Below, piece by piece: positions 9,575-17,648 of a stretch of 42,888 nucleotides of DNA. The number at the start of each line of letters is the position of its first letter. Position 1 is the stretch's first letter. Location of the stretch: positions 1 through 42,888 of IMG/VR virus record IMGVR_UViG_3300042400_000575; one strand, written 5' to 3'. The stretch comes from a virus. The position numbers and the translations under genes are program-made. The notes beneath the pieces are model-generated. The model worked only from the letters and a program-made list of their open reading frames with translations, searched no databases and was not told the DNA's origin.

Positions 9575-10066
9575 TTACGCAGTAATATCTTTAGCAATTT
9601 CAACTGGAACAGAAGCAAATTCAACAGTAGCGTTAATCATAACGGCATTGTCTTTTTGAATTGAAACTTCAACAGAAGAAACAGCACCAGTAAATACAAA
9701 ACAAGTTGGATTTGTAGTTGAACTGAAAGCTCCATCAGATAGACCAACAATAAACTCACGACGAGTATTTGCAGAGAACATATCTTTAAGTTCTTTTTGA
9801 CCAGCAGTATCAGCAGGGTCAAACAACATTCCAATAGTCATATTACCAAGACTAACTGAACCAAGAGATTTAGCAATCTCATCAGATGATAAACAAGAAT
9901 ACTCTTGTACGTTACGGGATTTAGTCATAGACCCTAAGTCTTGAATACATCCAACAAGCTTTGCAGAAGCATAAGCAGTTTGAATATTTGCAGGCGTAGC
10001 AAGTGCAGTATTAGCTGGAGCGATATAAACACGTGTTCCCTGTGAATCGAGCAAATTGATAGCCAT
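9575..10066 (-). CDS. Major tail protein (tail tube subunit)
   Basis: 163 aa from the ATG at 10066, which has AAAGGAG six bases upstream; an upstream in-frame start at 10099 has no such site and lies in the leader. Sequence begins MAINLLDSQGTRVYIAPANT and is rich in beta-type segments and Ser/Thr, like siphovirus tail tube proteins (GCIQDLGSMTKSRNVQEYSC, then NMTIGMLFDPADTAGQ). It lies between the tail terminator and the G/G-T chaperones. It has its own strong-looking extended -10 and leader hairpin, as suits a protein made in high copy. Confidence 0.85.
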   Translation of the reverse strand: MAINLLDSQGTRVYIAPANTALATPANIQTAYASAKLVGCIQDLGSMTKSRNVQEYSCLSSDEIAKSLGSVSLGNMTIGMLFDPADTAGQKELKDMFSANTRREFIVGLSDGAFSSTTNPTCFVFTGAVSSVEVSIQKDNAVMINATVEFASVPVEIAKDITA

Positions 10067-10088
10067 TGTGGCTCCTTTAAGGTAGAAT

Positions 10089-10102
10089 AGATTGTACAAT
10101 CT
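10089..10102. promoter_or_regulatory. 14-bp perfect palindrome in the tail tube gene leader
   Basis: AGATTGTACAATCT is fully self-complementary. It lies between the predicted transcription start (about 10116) and the start codon at 10066. It could be an mRNA-stabilising hairpin or a repressor/activator site; the sequence does not distinguish these. Confidence 0.4.
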
Positions 10103-10122
10103 TCTTTCAAAGATTTAATAGC

Positions 10123-10131
10123 ATTATATCA
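10123..10131 (-). promoter_or_regulatory. Extended -10 (TGATATAAT) for the tail tube gene
   Basis: A perfect TGnTATAAT element on the - strand, just after the stop of the upstream terminator gene and about 57 bases before the tail tube ATG. The same nine bases occur upstream of the scaffold gene (13864-13872) and of the regulator at 26088. Confidence 0.6.
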
Positions 10132-10133
10132 TT

Positions 10134-10511
10134 TCAATAAGTTGTCATATTCAATTCTAGTTCTATGTAGCTTTTATTCAAAGTCTTATCATATCCTTGA
10201 GCTGTTAATAGCATCTCATTTGGATACATATTAGATACCTTCTTGCCCTTAAATAGCGCTAATGCTGTATCAGCTATATCTGTAGCTCTGTAAGCTGTTT
10301 CAGCCATAGATACAAGCTTTATATAGCCTCTGTGTGAATATACTGCATTATCTAATCCACTATCAGCTATTGTAGAGCCTATGTACTCAAAGTAAATCCA
10401 CTCTGCATTGATTGACGTATCAAAGTTAGTACCAGCATAGTGTATAGCTGTCTCAGTATAGTTAGTGTTGAAGTATGTTTCCATAGCTATCTTTATTTGC
10501 AGTAATGTCAT
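10134..10511 (-). CDS. Tail terminator / completion protein (DUF4128-like)
   Basis: 125 aa. Length, position just before the tail tube gene, and the pattern MTLLQIKIAMETYFNTNY...WIYFEYIGS...YSHRGYIKL match the small tail terminator proteins (lambda gpU-like fold, often called DUF4128) that cap the tube next to the head. Its ATG overlaps the preceding stop (ATGA), so it is coupled to the neck protein gene. The function is inferred from place and size more than from diagnostic residues. Confidence 0.65.
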   Translation of the reverse strand: MTLLQIKIAMETYFNTNYTETAIHYAGTNFDTSINAEWIYFEYIGSTIADSGLDNAVYSHRGYIKLVSMAETAYRATDIADTALALFKGKKVSNMYPNEMLLTAQGYDKTLNKSYIELELNMTTY

Positions 10512-11002
10512 TTTATTCCTTTTTTAATTGCTCTAGTTATTGAAGCTTTTGAGTTTCCAATAAATTGTCTCCATTTAGCTCCAGTAAGTTGATTAGGTCT
10601 TTGAATACCAGTTCTAACCAATCTTCCATTCTTCATTATCATAGCATCTTTCTGATGAGGATAAGAAGACCTAAATCCTAGATTATGACCAAGTGATGAT
10701 TCTTCACTGTATATGTATCTAGCATACTTAGCTCTATTTCTTATTTCAAATGATAGAGTTGACGCTGAGCTTCTATTTCTTTTAGTCCACATATCTTTAG
10801 AGTGAGGTTTGCTATTATATGGGCTATCATACATTTTTTTTAGTTCATCGTATGGAGCTATGCCACCATCAGAGAATCTGGTTGAAAGCTTATCTACAAC
10901 CTCATCTACTGCAACATTTACTATCGGCATAAGTCTATCAATAACTTGCTGATTAAGCTTTTTTAATAGACCCTTTTCTCCAAGAGTAAATTGTATTCCC
11001 AT
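10508..11002 (-). CDS. Neck / head-tail joining protein (HK97 gp10-like)
   Basis: 164 aa, strongly basic at the C terminus (ASITRAIKKGIK). Central SYPHQKDAMIMKNGRL...IQRPNQLTGAKWRQF and an early amphipathic helix resemble HK97 gp10-type proteins encoded between head connectors and tail terminator. The start at 11002 overlaps the upstream stop (TAATG) and its own stop overlaps the next start (ATGA), so it belongs to a tightly coupled string of four connector genes. Confidence 0.65.
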   Translation of the reverse strand: MGIQFTLGEKGLLKKLNQQVIDRLMPIVNVAVDEVVDKLSTRFSDGGIAPYDELKKMYDSPYNSKPHSKDMWTKRNRSSASTLSFEIRNRAKYARYIYSEESSLGHNLGFRSSYPHQKDAMIMKNGRLVRTGIQRPNQLTGAKWRQFIGNSKASITRAIKKGIK

Positions 11003-11364
11003 TAGAAATATACTTTTAATACAATAGGAGTATCTTGAGCTTCAGTCTTAATAACCTTATGAACCTTCTTTCCATTTATAGTCCAATCATTTGTTATATT
11101 AGAATAGTCACTCTTATACGCTATAGTTGCTATTCCTGACACTTTATTCCATAAAGAGGAATCTATACCACTGTATTCAAGTTCAGCTGTTGTAGGTGCT
11201 TTAATGTAAGCCTTATCGCTATACGTTGTATTAACGATTGCATATCCTCCAGCAATAGCAGGATTATATACAGTATCTTTAACAGACTTAATCAAAGTAA
11301 CTGCATTTCCATACTTTACTAGAAGCTGTACTGATGTAGCTTGTAGGTTAGTAGCCAATGACAT
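11002..11364 (-). CDS. Head-tail connector protein (stopper-like)
   Basis: 120 aa from the ATG at 11364 (MSLATNLQATSVQLL); an upstream in-frame start would run 23 codons into the previous gene and is unlikely given the TAATG coupling. Mostly beta, with the C terminus reading KVHKVIKTEAQDTPIVLKVYF. Position after the adaptor and before the gp10-like gene fits the head-closure (stopper) protein of siphoviruses. No catalytic motif is expected or seen. Confidence 0.6.
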   Translation of the reverse strand: MSLATNLQATSVQLLVKYGNAVTLIKSVKDTVYNPAIAGGYAIVNTTYSDKAYIKAPTTAELEYSGIDSSLWNKVSGIATIAYKSDYSNITNDWTINGKKVHKVIKTEAQDTPIVLKVYF

Positions 11365-11864
11365 TATGCACGCTCTAATGTAGCTTGTCTGAATCCACCG
11401 TTGCTTAGTATTGCTCCGTATGACTTCAAGCATGATTGAACTGATGCTGGGAATGGATTAGTTTCTCTACTAGATAGTTGCTTGGATGAAGCATTAGCTC
11501 CATGAATGTAAGTAACTTCTAGATCACCAACCTTCTCTTTGGCTATAAGCCCAGTCTGAGGATTGATTTCAGAACTTAATCCATATGCTAAATCGTGTAT
11601 AGCCATCAATGCACAAGACTTAGGTAAGCAGCTATCTGCTGCTAAATATTTTGCTTCATCTAAGTAGCCAGTTGGGTTTGAGTAATCATAGGATACTGAG
11701 TTTAGTATTCTAGTAGTTGCTATACGTAGATAGATTTCTTTATTTGCAGATGTTAATGCAGACCACAATGATGACTGTAGGCTATTGGCTGTTATGATTG
11801 CTGTAGCATCTGCCTCCGATATTAATGAATCGTACCCAGTTGCAGGATAAATAACTAGTGCCAT
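11364..11864 (-). CDS. Head-tail adaptor (DnaT-like/HK97 gp6-like family)
   Basis: 166 aa. MALVIYPATGYDSLISEADATAIITANS followed by W and helical segments matches the family annotated as putative DnaT-like ssDNA-binding proteins, which in phages sits directly after the capsid gene and acts as head adaptor. LPKSCALMAIHDLAYGL forms a long helix. Encoded after the capsid and a small gene, before the stopper. I take the adaptor role from context; DNA binding is not supported here. Confidence 0.65.
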   Translation of the reverse strand: MALVIYPATGYDSLISEADATAIITANSLQSSLWSALTSANKEIYLRIATTRILNSVSYDYSNPTGYLDEAKYLAADSCLPKSCALMAIHDLAYGLSSEINPQTGLIAKEKVGDLEVTYIHGANASSKQLSSRETNPFPASVQSCLKSYGAILSNGGFRQATLERA

Positions 11865-11898
11865 TGATTATTCCTTATAGAAAAATATTCATAGCCTC

Positions 11899-12114
11899 CT
11901 AAGAGACTACTTTATTCTGCTTTTTTGGTAAAGGCTTATCTTCTTTACTAGAAATAGGACTAACTTCAATACCAGCATCTTTGTATGCAGATTCAATTTT
12001 ACTATCATCTGTATAGACTTTTGTAACACCTTTTTCAACTCCTGAGAATCTAAACGGTTCAACGTATTGACCACTTAGACTATCAACCTCTTTGTTAGAG
12101 TAGATGATAGTCAT
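11899..12114 (-). CDS. Small protein next to the capsid gene, unknown
   Basis: 71 aa, starts MTIIYSNKEVDSLSG, ends in a Lys/Pro-rich hydrophilic tail (EDKPLPKKQNKVVS). It starts six bases after the capsid stop. Size and place fit a minor capsid or head-completion protein, but no family is recognised. Confidence 0.55.
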   Translation of the reverse strand: MTIIYSNKEVDSLSGQYVEPFRFSGVEKGVTKVYTDDSKIESAYKDAGIEVSPISSKEDKPLPKKQNKVVS

Positions 12115-12120
12115 AGTTTA

Positions 12121-13068
12121 TTACGCTACGAAAAGAATAACGCCAGCAGTTGACTTGACGTTAGTTGCTTTCTTTTCCCAGTTAGCAGCAGTACCTACAG
12201 CAGCGATAGTTGGGTTTGTTCCACTAGCAGCTTTCCAGCTATAGCCTTTTACGTTAAGAGCATAAGAACCCTCAGCTTGGATACGATACTTAATGTTCTC
12301 TCCACCAGATACCATTTCACTCATAAAGTCACGAGACTCTGATTCAATGATACTGACAGCATCCATAGTAAGACCAAGAACAGCAGTTCCAGCTTCTGCA
12401 CCAACTGTCATTGCAAGACCAGCAGCATCAGTTACGAATACAGGACGACCAAGACTACCAGTAGCACCTTCATAGATAGCACCATAAGCAACAGAAGAAG
12501 AAGTAGAAGCAATTGCACTACCAACCAAATCATTATATGTAGCACCATTCATTACGAAAGATACGATTGAATCTTGAGCATCACCAAATGTTTTCAATGA
12601 GCTATTCAACAATGTAGGAGTAATTGTAGCGATACCATCACCAGTAACATATCCACCAGCTTGAATAGAAGCACGTACAGCTGCAATACCAGCGTTTAGA
12701 GCATAAGAAATGATACCCTTACCAATTTGCTCACCAATAGCAGCTGAGAATGCACCAGCATCAGTACCATAACGTTTTGCATCTACTGATTTAAACTCAA
12801 TAGCACCAGTTCCCCAGTAAACCTTAATCGTATTCTCATCACGTGAGTCAACAGTTTTAACAGCAGCAGCTGCATCTGAAGCAATATCTCTACGAGCGAT
12901 AAGTGAAGCAATTTCTGCCAACATAGAAGTTTCAAGCATATCACCTGAAATCATTTGAGTACCTAGTGTAATAGCTCCACGAGTACCAGCTGTGAATGCG
13001 TCAACATTCTGCATAATAGTTTCTGTAGCAACCGTGTGTACGATTTCATTATCAATTTTAAGTGCCAT
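12121..13068 (-). CDS. Major capsid protein
   Basis: 315 aa, MALKIDNEIVHTVATETIMQ. Features of HK97-fold capsid proteins: an early helix (MLETSMLAEIASLIARRDIA), an E-loop-like charged stretch, a long Ala-rich spine region (EQIGKGIISYALNAGIAAVRASI), and a C-terminal beta domain. It lies directly downstream of the scaffold-like gene and upstream of connector genes. The closest family type I recognise is the group called major capsid protein 13, but I cannot verify that by search. The codon pattern is smoother and slightly richer in GC than in neighbours, as often in highly expressed genes. Confidence 0.85.
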   Translation of the reverse strand: MALKIDNEIVHTVATETIMQNVDAFTAGTRGAITLGTQMISGDMLETSMLAEIASLIARRDIASDAAAAVKTVDSRDENTIKVYWGTGAIEFKSVDAKRYGTDAGAFSAAIGEQIGKGIISYALNAGIAAVRASIQAGGYVTGDGIATITPTLLNSSLKTFGDAQDSIVSFVMNGATYNDLVGSAIASTSSSVAYGAIYEGATGSLGRPVFVTDAAGLAMTVGAEAGTAVLGLTMDAVSIIESESRDFMSEMVSGGENIKYRIQAEGSYALNVKGYSWKAASGTNPTIAAVGTAANWEKKATNVKSTAGVILFVA

Positions 13069-13082
13069 TGTTTATCCTTTTG

Positions 13083-13814
13083 TTATTTTGGTAACTTCAA
13101 ATACGCATTCTGACCATGTTCAGTAATAAACTTAGCCTTATCCGCATTTGTCATTGACCCTCTGCTTAAAGTCTGTGTAGACCCACCTTTTGTTCCTTGA
13201 GTACCAGAACCAGACTTTGGCTTGGTCTCAACAAACAAGAACTTAAACCCTTCAGATTCTTTCAACTGATTATACTTATCAGCAAGAGTCATTGGAGTAC
13301 CATCTGTATTTCTGACAGTAGTTCCATCATTTGCTTTGAAAACTAGATTGCCATTATCAAAAACAGCATTCTGAGTAACTTCAGCCAATAGAATATCGTA
13401 AGCCTTCTGTCCGTTAGCGTCCTTAGCAGCACCAAGCTCATTTAACGATCTTTCAATCTTACCCATATTTACAGTTTGCTCATACTTTGAAGATAGACCA
13501 GTCTTCTCTTCCTGTAATGCAGCAATCATCTGTTCAAGCTTTGACTTTTCAGCCTCAAACTCAGGAGTTCCTTGCTTGGCTTTACTCTGTAGTGCTTTTT
13601 CAAGAGCATCTTCAGTAAGTTCTTCAAGACCAAGTTTAGCCTTTACAAGTTCAGCTTGTCTATCACGCTTCGAGATTGTACCTTGAAGTTCTTTTTCTAA
13701 GTAGCCGATTCTATCCAGATTCGCACTCATTGAACTACCTATGCCTTTTACGGCACTCAACAACTCTTCGTTACCACTTTCTTCTGCAAACTTTTTTACT
13801 ACATCTAAAGACAT
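13083..13814 (-). CDS. Scaffold-like protein
   Basis: 243 aa from the ATG at 13814, chosen because AGGAGG lies eight bases upstream; a second ATG at 13820 is too close to that site. Lys/Glu-rich coiled coil over about residues 30-125 (KELQGTISKRDRQAELVKAKLGLEEL...), a flexible Gly/Ser/Thr-rich linker (KSGSGTQGTKGGSTQ), and a basic C-terminal helix end. Together with its place between portal and capsid genes this is the classic scaffold profile; the C-terminal basic helix would bind capsid subunits. No protease domain is seen here or nearby. Confidence 0.75.
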   Translation of the reverse strand: MSLDVVKKFAEESGNEELLSAVKGIGSSMSANLDRIGYLEKELQGTISKRDRQAELVKAKLGLEELTEDALEKALQSKAKQGTPEFEAEKSKLEQMIAALQEEKTGLSSKYEQTVNMGKIERSLNELGAAKDANGQKAYDILLAEVTQNAVFDNGNLVFKANDGTTVRNTDGTPMTLADKYNQLKESEGFKFLFVETKPKSGSGTQGTKGGSTQTLSRGSMTNADKAKFITEHGQNAYLKLPK

Positions 13815-13863
13815 CTCCATGTCCTCCTTCAAATTTTAGCTGGTATCCACCTTTGCTGTGGAA

Positions 13864-13872
13864 ATTATATCA
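13864..13872 (-). promoter_or_regulatory. Extended -10 (TGATATAAT) for scaffold and capsid genes
   Basis: Perfect TGnTATAAT on the - strand, with the TGA of the portal stop codon forming its first three bases. Transcription would start about 45 bases before the scaffold ATG, giving separate expression of the high-copy scaffold and capsid. Confidence 0.6.
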
Positions 13873-15273
13873 CATTTGTTCTGCACTGCTCTTTACCGAT
13901 AGCATCTTATTGTCAATAGCAGTCTTTGACTCTTCGCTCATATTCTTTGGTTCAGGAGTAAAATTATCCTGTCCAATACGCTTTAGTTCATCTTCGACTG
14001 AACCAATATCTACCACTTCATAACTATCAAGCGAGTTTAGGAATGTTTCAATTGACAAAGCCCCGCCCATGTAGATTTCCCAAAGTAGTCGCAAGTCATC
14101 ATTAGCACTTGTAATAGCATTGAAATCTTGATTAACAATAACTCTAGCTGTTTCAGGCATTGGTTCATTAGCCATATCAGCCAACATGATTACTGCTTTA
14201 TTTAATGCAATCTCAACTACGTTAGCAATAACCGTAACACGATTAGATGACTCAGCTGCTTCATAGAATGCTTGAGTGGCTGTTTTAACGGTTGTATTAT
14301 CGCTTGTGGCTGCACGAATTACACCAGAGGTAATATCTTCTTCAATTACAGATAAATCATCTTGTAGAGCTTTTATTGAACTACCACTTAGTTCTCTCCA
14401 CTCAAAGTCACCTTCTTGCTTAGAACCAGTGAATACAAATGCTTCATCTACCCCAATAACAAATACAGGCTTAGTTCCATCTCCGTTATTCTCATCAGCT
14501 CCCCATATAACTGGAATTGGTATAGCAGCCATATCAAGGTACTTGTCTTTAAAGCTTGTTCTATTCATGTGCTTAACAGTAAGTTTTGCAATATCATATA
14601 AAGGAGGTAATTCACTAATATCCAAAGCTACAATTGGGATATAGTCATACTCTGTATCTATTGTTTTGACTAAACCGTATTCACCATTTTCATTCTTTGA
14701 GTAAATATCAACATTTCCATCTTCTTTATATACTCTCCACTGCTCAACTACTTCTATTCCAAACTCACCGCTTGGCTGTTCAATTACTTCATGCACGACA
14801 ACCATGGTGTACTTGCCAGTAGAGTCTTTTCTCCAGTTAATTACGCTATTACGTTCAATAATAGCTAGATATGGATTTCCCCCTCCAATTGGAGTATCAG
14901 CTGCAATAAAACATTTACCATCACGTATCAGTGTAGTAGTTAAATCTCTTGAGAATTTATTGATAGTATTCTTAGTATCAACATTCTTAAATACAGCATT
15001 TACGCTCTTTCCAAAACCAACCGTATCAATAGGCTTTCTGAATATCATACCAACAAATGCTTCAGCAGCTCTCTTAACAAAGTTCTTTAGTGTAGCAGCA
15101 TCTCTTCTTGTAATATAAGATTCATCATTTTCCCTAGGAGCTTGCTTGACATACTTCTTAGCCGTATCAATACCATCGAATATATCTTTTACATACTTAA
15201 CTTGCTCAGCTGAAAGCAAATAGTCAGGATGCTTAAAATCTACGTTATCTTTCTGTTCTTTATATAGAGCCAT
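13870..15273 (-). CDS. Portal protein (DUF4055 type)
   Basis: 467 aa. It begins MALYKEQKDNVDFKHPDYLL and contains the DUF4055-family signature pattern: RREAATLKNFVKR-like region (residues about 55-75, DAATLKNFVKRAAEAFVGMIFRK), YLAIIERNSVINW, and the long helix ALQDDLSVIEEDITSG around 320-340. The family forms the dodecameric portal through which DNA is packaged. It lies between large terminase and scaffold genes. The ATG at 15273 is preceded by AAAAAGGACACATA. Confidence 0.85.
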   Translation of the reverse strand: MALYKEQKDNVDFKHPDYLLSAEQVKYVKDIFDGIDTAKKYVKQAPRENDESYITRRDAATLKNFVKRAAEAFVGMIFRKPIDTVGFGKSVNAVFKNVDTKNTINKFSRDLTTTLIRDGKCFIAADTPIGGGNPYLAIIERNSVINWRKDSTGKYTMVVVHEVIEQPSGEFGIEVVEQWRVYKEDGNVDIYSKNENGEYGLVKTIDTEYDYIPIVALDISELPPLYDIAKLTVKHMNRTSFKDKYLDMAAIPIPVIWGADENNGDGTKPVFVIGVDEAFVFTGSKQEGDFEWRELSGSSIKALQDDLSVIEEDITSGVIRAATSDNTTVKTATQAFYEAAESSNRVTVIANVVEIALNKAVIMLADMANEPMPETARVIVNQDFNAITSANDDLRLLWEIYMGGALSIETFLNSLDSYEVVDIGSVEDELKRIGQDNFTPEPKNMSEESKTAIDNKMLSVKSSAEQM

Positions 15274-15330
15274 TATGTGTCCTTTTTAAACAAAGTAAAC
15301 GTGATTTCAGAGGTTTACCATAGTAGTGAA

Positions 15331-15336
15331 ATTATA
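15331..15336 (-). promoter_or_regulatory. -10 box (TATAAT) upstream of portal gene
   Basis: GGTTATAATTTC on the - strand overlaps the stop codon of the terminase gene, about 58 bases before the portal ATG. No TG extension and no clear -35, so weaker support than for the other elements. Confidence 0.35.
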
Positions 15337-16630
15337 ACCTAAATGTTTTTACCTTAGTTGTAGCCTTATTTACGCCATATTTACGAACTATTAGGTAGCC
15401 TAGAGCATCAAGCATATGGTCAACATTGTTTGCCTTTCTAGGGTTGCCATTATCATCATAAGCTTGTTCATTCAAGTTATCAACCAACTCTTTGCAAACG
15501 TGAGTATTGATAAATAGCCTTCTTGTACCAATAGAATTACAAAACATAGTGTTTACAGCAATAATTCTATCCTTAACAGCACCATTCTTCAGTGGAGCAT
15601 TGATTGTAAACCCAGCTTCTCTTAGCAATACAATATCAGACTTAGATGCATCAACTGTCTTCCTTGAGTTACCACTAGCATCTGGATATACAGTTATTGG
15701 ATGATGACCATATCTTCTATTTATTTCAACTATCATAGATGGAGTATCCCTTTGGTTTGTAATCTCATCTACTATATACATATTATCATCCCTGTGAACA
15801 CCCACTACAGCACTCATATGACCTATGTTGAAGTCTAATCCAACATGAACTCTCTCTGCATTGTTAAATGGTCTATAAGAACCATCTAATGAGAGGTCTG
15901 TATGATTTAGCTTGTTATCAAAGTCAACATACACTTGTCCAGACTCAAGGTTAACAAACTCACCATTAAGATATGCTCTAATCAAATCTTTTGGATAAGA
16001 AGCCTCTAGTGAACGTATGTACTCAGGTGGTAGATAAGGATTATCATAAGTAGAGCCTTTAATTAATTCATAGTCAGAGAAACCAAGCTCTTCAATGTCT
16101 TTAATCCTTTGTTTTTCCCATCTCTGATAAGTAAATCTAAATCCTTCTGGAGTAGTATATGCTGATACAGTATTTGTACCATTATCAGGCAATCTCTTAC
16201 GATTACGAGAGATAATCTTTACCCAAGCATCAGAAGCCTTATCAGCATCTAGCGTATCTAATTCATCTGCATGACTATGATGTACTTCATAACCGATAAT
16301 ACGGCTAGGATTCTCTAATGAACGAAATATTATCTGTCCTACTGATTCAATATCAATAGTACCTTCAGACTTATTCAATCTATACTTCAATCCAGCATTA
16401 GCTAATATCTCTTCAAATCTAGGATACATAATTCTCTTAATAAGGTCAACTGTTGGCTCATATACAGCAATATAAGCATACTCATTAATCTCAAACAACT
16501 GCTTCAATACCTTCATAATCAACGATTCACTCTTACCACTTCCAAAACCAGCTACGAGAGCTGGATACATAGCTTGCGAGTAGATAATCTTATGTTGATG
16601 AGGCAATACTTTCTTCTGCAGCTTAGCCAT
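15332..16630 (-). CDS. terL: Terminase large subunit
   Basis: 432 aa from the ATG at 16630, which overlaps the upstream stop (ATGGCTAA); an ATG six codons earlier (16648) is possible. The ATPase domain carries Walker A GFGSGKS at residues 28-34 and a Walker B ending HADELD with D122/E123. The C-terminal RNase H-like nuclease shows its acidic residues in GLDFNIGH (about 267), PDASGN (about 316) and HMLDALGY (about 410). It packages DNA into the prohead through the portal encoded next. The packaging type (cos or headful) cannot be read from the sequence here. Confidence 0.92.
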   Translation of the reverse strand: MAKLQKKVLPHQHKIIYSQAMYPALVAGFGSGKSESLIMKVLKQLFEINEYAYIAVYEPTVDLIKRIMYPRFEEILANAGLKYRLNKSEGTIDIESVGQIIFRSLENPSRIIGYEVHHSHADELDTLDADKASDAWVKIISRNRKRLPDNGTNTVSAYTTPEGFRFTYQRWEKQRIKDIEELGFSDYELIKGSTYDNPYLPPEYIRSLEASYPKDLIRAYLNGEFVNLESGQVYVDFDNKLNHTDLSLDGSYRPFNNAERVHVGLDFNIGHMSAVVGVHRDDNMYIVDEITNQRDTPSMIVEINRRYGHHPITVYPDASGNSRKTVDASKSDIVLLREAGFTINAPLKNGAVKDRIIAVNTMFCNSIGTRRLFINTHVCKELVDNLNEQAYDDNGNPRKANNVDHMLDALGYLIVRKYGVNKATTKVKTFRL

Positions 16631-16826
16631 TAGGTTGTACTGTTCCATTCTTACAAGCAATAACTATCTGATACACATATCTACTAGCCATACTTGTTGT
16701 AATATTCAATTTACTCTTAGTGAAGTTAACAGCTTGAATAACGCACTTCTTAACCATCTCATTATCATTAAAGTCTACTTGACTAAACTCAACCATAATA
16801 GCATCGTATACTTCTCTATTTGTCAT
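16623..16826 (-). CDS. Small protein upstream of terminase, unknown
   Basis: 67 aa, largely helical (MTNREVYDAIMVEFSQVDFN...), coupled at both ends: ATGA overlap with the upstream gene and ATGGCTAA overlap with the large terminase. The place is that of a small terminase subunit, but it is shorter than usual and I see no helix-turn-helix. It may be a partial equivalent or an unrelated accessory protein. Confidence 0.55.
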   Translation of the reverse strand: MTNREVYDAIMVEFSQVDFNDNEMVKKCVIQAVNFTKSKLNITTSMASRYVYQIVIACKNGTVQPNG

Positions 16827-17083
16827 GCAACAATCCTTTTCTTAATTGATTGATATTCATCTGTACTATCACTCATCTGAGCCATAGCAGCAGTTATAAT
16901 GAGTATATCTATTGTTCCATATACACTCTTCAAGCTATTAGCACTCTGTATCTTCTTTAGTGTTCTATATGTCTCTGGATGAATCTTAATGGACTTTAAC
17001 TCTGATAATTTCTTCTTACTCTTATCTTCATTATATTGAATAATCCTAGCAATATCATCAATCTTTATTGATTTTAGGTTCAT
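16823..17083 (-). CDS. Small protein, unknown
   Basis: 86 aa from the ATG at 17083, chosen because AAGGAGAGAAGAA lies just before it; an earlier in-frame start lacks a site. Lys/Ile-rich with a helical middle (SIKIHPETYRTLKKIQSAN) that is mildly like ribbon-helix-helix regulators. It ends in an ATGA overlap with the next gene. A DNA-binding role, for example packaging recognition or regulation, is possible but unproven. Confidence 0.55.
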   Translation of the reverse strand: MNLKSIKIDDIARIIQYNEDKSKKKLSELKSIKIHPETYRTLKKIQSANSLKSVYGTIDILIITAAMAQMSDSTDEYQSIKKRIVA

Positions 17084-17237
17084 TTCTTCTCTCCTTAATC
17101 CAAGCAATAAGCATCTTATCTAGTGCCTTATTATCCATCTCATTTATATACTTCTTAATGAACTCAAACTCATCTTCATCATATTCAAACATCATCCTAA
17201 CACCAAAGGCTATGTTATATATTTCTTTTTCAGTCAC
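17058..17237 (-). CDS. Small acidic protein with GTG start, unknown
   Basis: 59 aa, starting at a GTG at 17237 with AAAAGGAAC upstream. It reads MTEKEIYNIAFGVRMMFEYD and continues acidic and helical to IKERRNEPKINKD. It overlaps the next gene by 26 bases, whose ribosome binding site lies inside its end. It is the first gene of the - strand arm, starting in the divergent region. No family recognised; the coding call rests on a good ribosome site and seamless packing. Confidence 0.6.
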   Translation of the reverse strand: MTEKEIYNIAFGVRMMFEYDEDEFEFIKKYINEMDNKALDKMLIAWIKERRNEPKINKD

Positions 17238-17271
17238 ATTCGTTCCTTTTACTAGTCACATTTGATTCCTT
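17232..17271. repeat. Tandem imperfect repeat in the divergent promoter region
   Basis: agtcacattcgttcctt (17232-17248) and agtcacatttgattcctt (17254-17271) are two near-identical units five bases apart. On the - strand each unit reads as ribosome site plus start (AAGGAA...ATGTGACT), so the repeat duplicates the translation start of the 59-aa gene. The outer unit could encode a nine-residue leader from GTG to TGA. The pair could also be a two-site operator. Confidence 0.5.
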
Positions 17272-17289
17272 AAGTTCTTGTGATACAAT
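17262..17289 (+). promoter_or_regulatory. + strand promoter of the early arm
   Basis: TTGATT (17262-17267), 16-base spacer, then an extended -10 TGATACAAT (17281-17289). Transcription would begin near 17296, 17 bases before the ATG at 17313, with AAGGTGG as ribosome site. Confidence 0.55.
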
Positions 17290-17312
17290 TCTATCATAAA
17301 AAGGTGGTAATT

Positions 17313-17636
17313 ATGTATGACACTCAAGATGAATCCAAGCAAGCAATAGATTTATTACGTTCTGGAAACATGGAACTAGCAGATAAACTAAAGACTCTTA
17401 TCCATAAAGTAATAGACAAAGCTAATACACTAGTAGATGAAACAGAAAATGCTAATGAGCTTATGACACTTATGAGAACAGCAGAGATAGCAGCTAAATC
17501 AATGGGATTAGCACCTACAGAGTCAGTGTCAAACGTACAAATAAATGCTATATCAGGCTTCATATATGTACTAGATGATGATGAACCTACTAGGCAAGTA
17601 ACTATAGATGAGATATACAAACCTCAGCTAGTTTAA
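17313..17636 (+). CDS. First early-arm protein, possibly a terminase small subunit
   Basis: 107 aa from the ATG at 17313 (AAGGTGG upstream; an earlier in-frame start lacks a site). Helical N-terminal two thirds (SGNMELADKLKTLIHKVIDKAN...), then AEIAAKSMGLAPTESVSNVQINA and an acidic tail LDDDEPTRQVTIDE. The order of a helical body, a KxxGL-type motif, a VQINA strand and an acidic tail resembles the C-terminal halves of some small terminases. A terminase gene transcribed away from the large subunit would be unusual. Treat this as a suggestion only. Confidence 0.6.
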   Translation: MYDTQDESKQAIDLLRSGNMELADKLKTLIHKVIDKANTLVDETENANELMTLMRTAEIAAKSMGLAPTESVSNVQINAISGFIYVLDDDEPTRQVTIDEIYKPQLV

Positions 17637-17648
17637 GACTAGTTTAAG
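17628..17648. repeat. Two tandem copies of CTAGTTTAAG across the stop codon
   Basis: CTAGTTTAAG occurs at 17628-17637 and again at 17639-17648, one base apart, spanning the stop of the 107-aa gene. Short duplication; possible protein-binding site in the following gap. Confidence 0.4.

Noticed and set aside
16623-17237. One of the three small genes upstream of terL as the definite small terminase
   Set aside because: Position fits, but none shows a helix-turn-helix or usual length; the 17313 gene is an equal or better candidate by pattern, so no call is made.
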